A program made the position numbers and the translations under genes. Below, in pieces: positions 15,620 through 22,692 of a DNA stretch of 22,692 nucleotides; within the stretch, counting starts at the first letter, position 1, and each line of letters begins with the position of its first letter. Source of the stretch: a virus. Under the pieces are notes generated by a model, which was not told where the DNA came from, did no database searches, and worked only from the letters and a program-made list of their open reading frames with translations. The DNA lies in IMG/VR virus record IMGVR_UViG_3300023181_000081, positions 1 through 22,692 of that record. One strand, 5' to 3'.

Positions 15620-15634
15620 ATAAAACAAATATAA

Positions 15635-18289
15635 ATGATAAAGCACTATTTCGAGTTTATAACAACGCAGCGCGGATTAATTCAGGTTGATGAGCCTATT
15701 GGTTTTGACAAGGTGGGTTTTTCTATTAAACAAGATGATAGCAGAAAAGGGCGCGATGTAAGCAGTAGTGGAAACGCGGATGCTAAATATAAAATGGTTT
15801 TCTATAACCAAAGGTACGGCTATGCTATAAACGAATTAAAGCTTGAATTTTCAAGGTTTGGCGATCAGGCTAATGTTATATACCATCAGGACTACGGAAG
15901 TGGCATAGTGCCTTTTGGTAATATTGATATGCAAACATTTACTGATTACATTGATAGGGTAGAGTTTGTTGTAGTTGCATTAAGTGCCGAAAGTGAGTAC
16001 AAAACAACATTTGATTTACCTACAAACTTATTTAGCCCTACTGATTTAAAAGGAAATACAATCACACCATGCCAACCTGTAAGAGTATTAGTGCCGGTAA
16101 AACCTATTTATGCTAAATCCGTATGGGAAAACACATCACAAGCTACAGAATTGTTTTTACGAGGGGCTGCACTCGCGCCTGGCTTCTTTAATTCAATAAA
16201 AAACCTAACTACAAGCGAAATAACAGCATCGTTAAGCGGTAATTTATACGATACATCTATCCCTACACAGGGAACAACGAATTATCCTAATGAACTTACT
16301 AATTTCAAGATAATAACAGCAACAACTAATCTAAGGAATGTTAAGGCAAAGTTTCAGCTTAAAATTAAAAGCGAAAACACAAATAACACAGGTGGACAAT
16401 TTAGTATTAGGGGTGTTTTTGGTATTGGTAAAACTACAGATGGTCAAGCTGAATTTGCAAGGGCTACAAATCCCCAAAATGGGATTATATTCTACAATAC
16501 AGGGGTTTTAGGTACATCATACCTACAAAGTTATGAGTATGATGGCGTTTTAAATATAGATTTACCAAATATGAATAGGGGGGATGTTTTGTATTTTGTA
16601 TTTTATCATGCATCGGTAGGGGATAACGCAATTATAGTGTCTAAAACTACTATATACAATTCAAAACTAACTATAACAGCTAACCAGGTCACATACAATA
16701 GAGTAATTGAAGCAGTAAGATACATTGATGCAATAAATTACGCGGTTAAATCAGCATCAGGCTTGGATGTTTCAGCACCAATGTATGAACAAGGTGGCGA
16801 AGATTACGACCAGTTTATAACAAACGCCCAATTGATGCGAGGTTTAAAAGAACGACCTTTTTATATTTCAAATAAAGATATTATAGAGCATATACGTAAT
16901 GAGAAAAATGGGGATTACGAAGTTACTCCAACACCCTCAATATTTACAGGCAAGTATAAAGACTTTTATAGGGATGAGTTAATAGGTTTTTATGACAGAT
17001 TACCACGCGAAGAGGACAATGTAGAAGCAAATCCAAGATATGCATATAATCAACTGAAAATAGAATACAAAAACTACGCAGCCCAAAAAGAAAATGAAGA
17101 TGGTAATACATTAGATACTGTTCATGGTAGCGCTGTATATACCACTCCTAAACTAAGAGTAAACAATAGCCGGGATATATCTGTAAACTTTATTAGGGAT
17201 GCTATTTTATGGCAGCAATATTTAGATAAGACCAATGATTTAAAAGACTCGCAAGCCACGCAGGATGATGATAAGGTATTTATAGTAGACTGTATAGCTA
17301 ACACAGGCGGCAATGTATTTACTGAAAATGATTTCTTTGAGCATGCCGGCAATGGAAATACTTTAATATTAAAAAACAACTCATCATTTAGCTTTGTAGG
17401 TTTAGGTATTGATGTTTTAAGCCAGTTTATAATAAACAGCAATGAAAATAGAGGTACTTACATAGTATCAGAGGTAAATCCACAGCAATTGACAATGTTC
17501 CGTACTGATGGAGTAACAGTAAACAGCTATACAGAAGTAAATACAAATTATACTTACAGAATATCAGAAACAAATGTACCTTTTAAAGCAAGGACAAATG
17601 AGGGATTCGGAGTGTTTAATAATTTAGATCCGCAAGGCGCGATTAATACAAGATTTACATTAGCAAGGATATTAAGAGATAGCTATAGTGAGGAACTTGC
17701 TACAAATGTTCTATACTCTAATGGTTTGCCGATACGTAACGCTTCATACATGTATAATCCGACAGCTACGACTAAATATTTAGATAATGAAGTTATAATT
17801 GAGGGCGGTAATTATAATCCGTTAGGCGCTTTGGTAAACGGTAAGGTTCATGATATAAAACTAATACTTACTTATGCCGAATATATGGATTTAGTCTATA
17901 AGATTAGAACTGTTAGGGGTTATATAAAAACAGTAGGCTTTAATGGTTTAACACTAAGTGGATTTATAAAGTCCATAGAATGGCAACCGACAAGTAAAGG
18001 TATTGAGGATATAGAATTATTTGATGGGGAAGCCGATGTTATTTTAGAGGAAAAATATACAGAATTTGATATCTACATTTTCCACAACGACACAACAGTA
18101 ATAATAAATGATGTAAATCAACCAAGCGGTATAACATGGTATGTAGACGAGTATGGTTTTGTTACTTTATATGACGTTGTAGGGATGGAATTAGAGGTAA
18201 AGGTATTATTTGACAGGATAAAGATAAACAACTCGCAAAAAGCCTCTAATGCGCTTGAAATAGAGCGTTCGTTAAGCTTAATACAATAG
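15635..18289 (+). CDS. Large tail-tip / baseplate-like structural protein, 884 aa
   Basis: The 884-residue product follows the tape-measure gene, the place of distal tail and tip proteins in siphoviruses. Residues 1-130 form a beta-rich N-terminal module. About 185-350 look like an inserted beta-sandwich (rich in Asn, Thr, Gly), possibly a carbohydrate-binding add-on. The region after 355 returns to the main protein, with QFITNAQLMRGLKERPFYIS near 393-412. The last 100 residues are again beta strands (FDIYIFHNDTTVIIND). I do not recognise a named family and see no catalytic motif. A role in tail-tip assembly or receptor binding is inferred from position and size. ATG at 15635 has its own -7 box 15 bases upstream. 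Confidence 0.65.
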   Translation: MIKHYFEFITTQRGLIQVDEPIGFDKVGFSIKQDDSRKGRDVSSSGNADAKYKMVFYNQRYGYAINELKLEFSRFGDQANVIYHQDYGSGIVPFGNIDMQTFTDYIDRVEFVVVALSAESEYKTTFDLPTNLFSPTDLKGNTITPCQPVRVLVPVKPIYAKSVWENTSQATELFLRGAALAPGFFNSIKNLTTSEITASLSGNLYDTSIPTQGTTNYPNELTNFKIITATTNLRNVKAKFQLKIKSENTNNTGGQFSIRGVFGIGKTTDGQAEFARATNPQNGIIFYNTGVLGTSYLQSYEYDGVLNIDLPNMNRGDVLYFVFYHASVGDNAIIVSKTTIYNSKLTITANQVTYNRVIEAVRYIDAINYAVKSASGLDVSAPMYEQGGEDYDQFITNAQLMRGLKERPFYISNKDIIEHIRNEKNGDYEVTPTPSIFTGKYKDFYRDELIGFYDRLPREEDNVEANPRYAYNQLKIEYKNYAAQKENEDGNTLDTVHGSAVYTTPKLRVNNSRDISVNFIRDAILWQQYLDKTNDLKDSQATQDDDKVFIVDCIANTGGNVFTENDFFEHAGNGNTLILKNNSSFSFVGLGIDVLSQFIINSNENRGTYIVSEVNPQQLTMFRTDGVTVNSYTEVNTNYTYRISETNVPFKARTNEGFGVFNNLDPQGAINTRFTLARILRDSYSEELATNVLYSNGLPIRNASYMYNPTATTKYLDNEVIIEGGNYNPLGALVNGKVHDIKLILTYAEYMDLVYKIRTVRGYIKTVGFNGLTLSGFIKSIEWQPTSKGIEDIELFDGEADVILEEKYTEFDIYIFHNDTTVIINDVNQPSGITWYVDEYGFVTLYDVVGMELEVKVLFDRIKINNSQKASNALEIERSLSLIQ

Positions 18290-18304
18290 CATTTATATAA
18301 ATAG

Positions 18305-18312
18305 TATATTTG
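18305..18312 (+). promoter_or_regulatory. Promoter -7 box before the 445-aa tail protein gene
   Basis: TATATTTG lies in the 39-base gap between two tail genes, 16 bases before the ATG at 18329, and continues as TTTGCT. No TTG is seen at the expected -33 distance. It may be an extra late promoter for the fibre genes. Confidence 0.45.
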
Positions 18313-18328
18313 CTTTAAATTATAATAT

Positions 18329-19666
18329 ATGCAAGCAGTATTTATAAGATTAGAAAACACAATTGAGGATGCTACGTTTTATCGTAACAGCCCCAATATG
18401 CAGTTTTATAGCTTCGAGGGAGTGCAATTAATTAAAATGCCTGCGCCTTACGTTCAGAGAACCTATACGCGTGCCGGTATTGAGTTAGAAAACTTTGTAG
18501 TTACTGTTCGTAATTCATGCGGGGATAGTTTAGGAGAACTACCCACAGACACAATACAGATAGTTAGAAACTTTCAGGATGCAAACGGAATACCGCAAGT
18601 TGAATGGGCTATAAACACAGATAATCAGGATTTCGGTCAACAACTTATATACCTTGACTTTTTACAAGGTGCTAATGACCACATATACAGCAGCCCTTTT
18701 TATTGGACTGATTACAATAGCCAGTTTACAAGCCGTTGGGATTACAAAGCAAAGGGAAGCGAAAAGATGCTATCAACTCAATTAAGACTTTGGTATTTTC
18801 AACCTAAAGAATTAGAAGAAATTGAAGTTTATGACCCTGTAGGCGGTGGACGTGCAACTGTAGGTGGCAAACTTATTGAATATGAAGCATGGCGTTTCTC
18901 AATATCAGATATTTACTTATTCAGGTTATTTAAGAGAATGAGGCGAAACGCTTTTGTTTATTGTAATTTCTTTAAGGTAACACCTTTTGATGCATTTGAC
19001 ACGCCTAACTTACTGGGAAAAGAAAACTATGCCGAAAGTGATGTTAATTTAGTGTTTGACTACGAAAATAACTATAACCCTTTTTATGTCCCACATGTAC
19101 CACCAACACCACCGCCTACCCCTGAAATAATGAGCATACTTCTTAGCGTTTCCCTTAATGGTGTTCAGAATGTTACTTATACTACGGTAGAAACAAACTT
19201 TAATCCTGAAAACCTAATATACCAATATTCAAGTAGCCCTGATGGTCCCTGGACAACTGCTATAATTGCACCTAATACAGATACAAGAGATACATATATA
19301 ATAAACCCTATATCTAACAACTGGTATTATCAGGTAACAGACCCCGTTACAGGAATAGTAAGCAACGTTGTACAACTACCTTTGCCTGTAATCACTATAA
19401 CTGGTGTGAATAGCGTAGCAAAATCATTTAGGGTATATTTTACTTTTGAAAACTTTACAACAAATACAAACATACCTTTTGATATTCAGCTATCAGAATT
19501 TATAAATGGTCCTTGGTATAACGCATCTGTTTTTTCAGAAAACTTAAGCCCACAGCCAGCCGATGCATTGGTAAGCAGTCAAAATATAACCCAACCTTTT
19601 AATCCTGCTTATGTAAGGATTTATTACGATACTTTAAATATTTATTCACAAACATTCGTACTATAA
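18329..19666 (+). CDS. Tail structural protein with two C-terminal beta domains, 445 aa
   Basis: Residues 1-250 form a mixed domain with many aromatic residues (WDYK, LRLWYFQPKE, FRLFKRMRRNAFVYCNFF). A Pro-rich linker, VPHVPPTPPPTPE at 254-266, leads to two beta-rich domains, about 268-350 and 353-445. Each has a GPW motif (306-308 and 394-396) preceded by a strand with Gln-x-Ser or Gln-Leu-Ser, which suggests a duplicated Ig- or fibronectin-like module. Such modules often bind surface sugars or decorate tails. The first domain probably joins the tail tip. The specific family is unknown. The stop overlaps the next start as TAATG. Confidence 0.65.
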   Translation: MQAVFIRLENTIEDATFYRNSPNMQFYSFEGVQLIKMPAPYVQRTYTRAGIELENFVVTVRNSCGDSLGELPTDTIQIVRNFQDANGIPQVEWAINTDNQDFGQQLIYLDFLQGANDHIYSSPFYWTDYNSQFTSRWDYKAKGSEKMLSTQLRLWYFQPKELEEIEVYDPVGGGRATVGGKLIEYEAWRFSISDIYLFRLFKRMRRNAFVYCNFFKVTPFDAFDTPNLLGKENYAESDVNLVFDYENNYNPFYVPHVPPTPPPTPEIMSILLSVSLNGVQNVTYTTVETNFNPENLIYQYSSSPDGPWTTAIIAPNTDTRDTYIINPISNNWYYQVTDPVTGIVSNVVQLPLPVITITGVNSVAKSFRVYFTFENFTTNTNIPFDIQLSEFINGPWYNASVFSENLSPQPADALVSSQNITQPFNPAYVRIYYDTLNIYSQTFVL

Positions 19667-20505
19667 TGGAACAGCCACAAATAACAAGTTTAGTAATTAC
19701 AAAGCGTTCCGGTAACTTTTGGAGCTTAAATGTAAATGAAAGTCCACAAGGGGATGAAATAGCACAGGATGCTTATAGGGGCGGTGTTGATGGTCAATTC
19801 ATCACAATTAAAGCGGCTAACGGTGCTATATTAGTTCATCAAGTTCCGTTTAGTGTTGTTCAGTATATAGACACGTTAGATAATGCTAATAGCCTGCTTA
19901 ATCCTCAAAGCCCTTTAGAGTTAATGGCGCATTTGCAGGATGAAAATTTTTTTATAGGTAACATTAACGATGGATCAGGTTCGGGGGATTCTGTTACCTT
20001 TAAATCCCTAACCGATGTTGCTGTAAATTCCTTTTTAGGACTTGAGAATTACATATTACAAATAGATTCAAACGGACAGTATATAATTGCAGTACCTAAC
20101 ACAGCTAACACCCTTAAGTTGCAGCAATTACAAAACTATTTGAACAATGATTACTTTCCACCTGACAGTTATATTATTACAGGTAGCCAAACTGACGTAA
20201 ACGGTAATGCAACAGGTTTTGGAATTGCGCCTATATTGAATCTGATTGATAGACCCGCAGAATTTAACGAACCTAAATTATATAGAAAAGGATATGTTTA
20301 TATAGATGGAGTATTTACAGTAAACCAAGAGGTGTATATAGCTGAAATTGGAGATTATTTTAATACTATTATATTTAATGAAAGTGGATATCCAATATTA
20401 TATGAGGGTAGATGGAGAGGCGGAGATATGACTGACTTAAATAACTTTACATGGGGAGAAGGAGAATTTTACCCTTTACCAGGCGAACCGGGATATGAAT
20501 CTTAA
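19666..20505 (+). CDS. Tail-tip or fibre-associated protein, 279 aa
   Basis: The ATG shares one base with the upstream TAA (TAATG), so the two proteins are probably made by coupled translation. The 279 residues start beta-rich (QITSLVITKRSGNFWSLNVN) and have a Gly/Ser segment NINDGSGSGDSVTFKSLTDV near 99-118, of a type common in Bacteroidota phage fibre proteins. The middle is helical around TLKLQQLQNYLNND, and the C-terminal part, EGRWRGGDMTDLNNFTWGEG, is Gly/aromatic-rich. There is no signal peptide, unlike the two genes that follow. No named family is recognised. Confidence 0.6.
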   Translation: MEQPQITSLVITKRSGNFWSLNVNESPQGDEIAQDAYRGGVDGQFITIKAANGAILVHQVPFSVVQYIDTLDNANSLLNPQSPLELMAHLQDENFFIGNINDGSGSGDSVTFKSLTDVAVNSFLGLENYILQIDSNGQYIIAVPNTANTLKLQQLQNYLNNDYFPPDSYIITGSQTDVNGNATGFGIAPILNLIDRPAEFNEPKLYRKGYVYIDGVFTVNQEVYIAEIGDYFNTIIFNESGYPILYEGRWRGGDMTDLNNFTWGEGEFYPLPGEPGYES

Positions 20506-20516
20506 AAATAAAAAAT

Positions 20517-21404
20517 ATGAAATACTGGATATTATTACTTTTTGCCTCTTTAGGCTTAAGCGCACAAACAAATAATTTAAACGGGCGAGTTAATTTGGTT
20601 ACATTGCCGATATGTGTTGCAGATACAACTCTTGTAAAGCCATTGGGGCGCGTTAGAACAGGCAGCAACGCGGGTAGGATAGTTGAGATACCATATAGCG
20701 TTATTGGCGGTGGGGGAGGTGGCTCATGCTCATTTACTCCTGAACAATGTGAAGCTTTAGCGGCTTTAATTTACCGAAACTCTACATCAAGTATATCTGT
20801 ACTACCATTAGCAGGAGAGCGTGGTTTATCTACAGCTATAAGCGTTTCTTATAACATAGTAAGTAATCAGGATGTTTTTACATCCGCTTCAATTAATCAA
20901 GGTATAGGTTCTGTATTATCGAATGTAAATGCAGGCACACAAACTATTTCAGGAGGCAATAAATCAAATACTACAGCCTATACTTTATCGATGACTTACA
21001 ATAGGAATGGAACACCTGTAAATGAAAGCAAAACAGCTACCTATACCACTTATATACCTCAATGGATAGGAGTAAGCACAGCAACTGATTTTACTACTTA
21101 CAGCGCGATTACATCAGCAGGATTAGAGAAGTTTGTGCAAGCATCGCCATCATTACAGAAAATAGTTAACCCTACAGCTCAATACGTTTACTTAATTAGT
21201 AATAACTCGGCAGCCAGAGTATACGATGGTAATAATTTCCTGCAAACATCTGGGGCATTTAACGATGGAGTGAGTGAATTTTATACTCGAAGCTTTAGTT
21301 TAACTTTGGCAGATGGCACAACAACTGGAACGGTTTATTTATACAGAAGCCGTAATTTAAAAACATTGAGTAATATAACCTACAAACTTGCAATACCTAA
21401 CTAA
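20517..21404 (+). CDS. Fibre-like protein with Sec signal peptide, 295 aa
   Basis: The 295-residue product starts with a clear signal peptide, MKYWILLLFASLGLSAQ, with likely signal-peptidase I cleavage after A16 before Gln, a site typical of Flavobacteriia. The mature part has a strand-rich start (LNGRVNLVTLPICVADTT), a linker of six Gly followed by SCSFTPEQC near 64-78, and a long Thr/Ser/Asn-rich beta region to the end. Fibre-like composition and location among tail genes suggest a tail-fibre component. Export through Sec would be unusual for a protein built into virions inside the cell, so it might instead be a secreted accessory protein. The next gene begins one base after its stop. Confidence 0.65.
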   Translation: MKYWILLLFASLGLSAQTNNLNGRVNLVTLPICVADTTLVKPLGRVRTGSNAGRIVEIPYSVIGGGGGGSCSFTPEQCEALAALIYRNSTSSISVLPLAGERGLSTAISVSYNIVSNQDVFTSASINQGIGSVLSNVNAGTQTISGGNKSNTTAYTLSMTYNRNGTPVNESKTATYTTYIPQWIGVSTATDFTTYSAITSAGLEKFVQASPSLQKIVNPTAQYVYLISNNSAARVYDGNNFLQTSGAFNDGVSEFYTRSFSLTLADGTTTGTVYLYRSRNLKTLSNITYKLAIPN

Positions 21405-21405
21405 T

Positions 21406-22692
21406 ATGAAAAAATATTTTTATTTAATACTACTATTAACCAGTTTGTGTTTTGGGCAGCAACAAACAGGAGGTGTTAATGTACCTACAGGATTTCATTT
21501 GCAGGATAACCAGCACTTAGACGATAGAGAAAATACAGTAGCAACAATTGCTGACCTACAAAATATACATAATAAGGTTGACAACTTAATAGTAAAAGTT
21601 ACAGAAACAGGTAAGATATACACTTATGACGAGCCAACAAACACATGGTCTATAATAGGTGGCGACGTTAACCATAAAGGATTTACAAAGCGTGTAAACT
21701 TTGAAGAAGGCAGGGAGGTAAGTATAGCTAATGTAGTCTCTTCAATAAACACAGGAGTAGGCACGAGAAGTACGGTATTACCTTTCACGGTAACATCTTT
21801 AGATACGCCAGTAGCAATATTTATTTATGCGGATAACTTTATTTATAAATACCTTTTTTATGGTGGTAATGGCACATGGGGCTTAGGTGGTACGCCTATA
21901 ACAACTGCTATGTTAAGCCTTTTCGATATTCAACAACTAACAGTGGACGATGTAACCAACGATCCAAACACGCAAACAATATCTTTAGGAAATTTGCCTA
22001 CAGGGGATTATGTTGCTGCTGCAAATTCAGTAAGCAGAGATTTATCAAATGAAGATTTGGTTTACTATTTCAGTTATACAAAAGATGGTATTTTATACTT
22101 AGTGCAGTTTATAGGCACTAACGGTATTTATGGTGGTTCGGGAACCCAATTAGTAGCGGGGGATTTTGCAGGGGGTACTAATAGCGAAGTTACGCCGGCG
22201 CAAGGTTTGCCGAGTGTATTAGACAACGATAATACGTCTGGAGGTAAAGATATAATAATGACACAGGAATCAGGTGTTAGATTTGAAAGTGGATTATCAT
22301 CTTTGTACGCACGCTTTAACTTAACAGACAACTTTACTATACAATCTTCTCAAAATGCCTTCCAATGGCTATACAATGGTGTTTCCAAAAACATAGGGCG
22401 TAGTATTGATGGAGAAGATTTTGACGTTGACGGAGATTTTGACTTATCAGGTCATTTAAGCGGTCAGTTTATACCAACTACAGGTACTACAGAAGATAAT
22501 CCTGTTACTGGAAATTTAAGGTTTGATAATGGATCTGGAACTAATGTTTCAATATCACAGCCTGACGACTTCGGTAGAATAGAAGTTTTTGACAATTCCA
22601 CGTCAAATCTTAGTTCTATTGTATATGGTTCTGATGGATTTAGCCGTAATTTTAATGGTGTAGCTACAAATGTCATATTTAATAACCCTACA
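21406..22692 (+). CDS. Tail-fibre-like protein with signal peptide, 3' end cut
   Basis: ATG at 21406 opens a frame that stays open for 429 codons to the window edge. The protein starts with a signal peptide, MKKYFYLILLLTSLCFGQQQ, with cleavage likely near G17/Q18. C15 lacks a proper lipobox. A short helix TIADLQNIHNKVDNLIVKVT (about 47-66) and KIYTYDEPTNTWSIIGG (70-86) precede beta-rich domains. From about 275 the sequence shifts to Gly/Asp/Asn/Ser-rich short strands (DFDVDGDFDLSGHLSGQF, NPVTGNLRFDNGSG), as in long fibre shafts that often end in a chaperone domain, which would lie beyond the edge. It pairs with the upstream signal-peptide gene, one base away. Confidence 0.7.
   Translation, partial: MKKYFYLILLLTSLCFGQQQTGGVNVPTGFHLQDNQHLDDRENTVATIADLQNIHNKVDNLIVKVTETGKIYTYDEPTNTWSIIGGDVNHKGFTKRVNFEEGREVSIANVVSSINTGVGTRSTVLPFTVTSLDTPVAIFIYADNFIYKYLFYGGNGTWGLGGTPITTAMLSLFDIQQLTVDDVTNDPNTQTISLGNLPTGDYVAAANSVSRDLSNEDLVYYFSYTKDGILYLVQFIGTNGIYGGSGTQLVAGDFAGGTNSEVTPAQGLPSVLDNDNTSGGKDIIMTQESGVRFESGLSSLYARFNLTDNFTIQSSQNAFQWLYNGVSKNIGRSIDGEDFDVDGDFDLSGHLSGQFIPTTGTTEDNPVTGNLRFDNGSGTNVSISQPDDFGRIEVFDNSTSNLSSIVYGSDGFSRNFNGVATNVIFNNPT

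Noticed and set aside
17122-17442. 106-codon minus-strand frame opposite the tail-tip gene
   Set aside because: It lies wholly within an 884-codon plus-strand gene, with no start signal and no coherent protein features.
1-22692. CRISPR arrays, tRNA or rRNA genes, insertion sequences, attachment sites
   Set aside because: Reading the gaps shows no regular spaced repeats, cloverleaf-like sequences, transposase or integrase genes, or paired end repeats. All gaps are under 200 bases.

Overview
The window is the late, virion-building part of a tailed phage or prophage genome. The organism is most likely a member of the Bacteroidota, probably a Flavobacterium-like host. Three observations support this. 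The DNA is AT-rich (judged by eye, not counted). Start codons are preceded by A-rich stretches with no Shine-Dalgarno sequence. The gaps carry TAnnTTTG boxes, the -7 element of Bacteroidota promoters, and two of these have a TTG or TTTG 19-20 bases upstream. The order small terminase, large terminase, portal, scaffold, decoration, major capsid, connectors, tail tube, chaperone, tape measure, tail tip and fibres is that of a siphovirus with a long non-contractile tail. No sheath gene is seen. No integrase, lysis or replication gene lies in the window, so lytic phage and prophage cannot be told apart.

Region 1 (1-2450) holds small plus-strand genes of mostly unknown function: one cut by the left edge, one two-helix membrane protein and one helix-turn-helix protein. 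It also has a good promoter (909-940) with a GAATATATTC palindrome between its two boxes, and hairpin terminators at 1244-1264 and 2422-2444. Region 2 (2462-5915) is the packaging module: a P22 gp3-like small terminase, a large terminase overlapping it, and an SPP1 gp6-like portal. Region 3 (5902-9594) is the head and connector module. It opens with a promoter, a short leader with a possible 8-residue peptide, and a strong terminator before the scaffold gene, an arrangement like an attenuator. Scaffold, decoration and capsid-E-family genes follow, then two overlapping genes placed like connector proteins.

Region 4 (9606-15379) is the tail tube and tape-measure module, divided by a terminator at 10785-10819. 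Region 5 (15376-15561) is the only minus-strand gene, a 61-residue lipoprotein convergent with the tape-measure gene. It resembles the small exclusion lipoproteins some phages carry near tail genes, though that role is inference. Region 6 (15635-22692) encodes the tail tip and fibres: an 884-residue tip protein, a 445-residue protein ending in two related beta domains, a 279-residue protein, and two fibre-like proteins that begin with Sec signal peptides. The second is cut by the right edge.

The terminase pumps DNA through the portal into a shell of capsid protein built around scaffold and stabilised by the decoration protein. Connector proteins close the head, the tape measure with its likely chaperone sets tail length as tube subunits polymerise, and the tip and fibres recognise the host. 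The features most worth a second look are the leader before the scaffold gene, the antisense lipoprotein, and the signal peptides on the fibre-like proteins.
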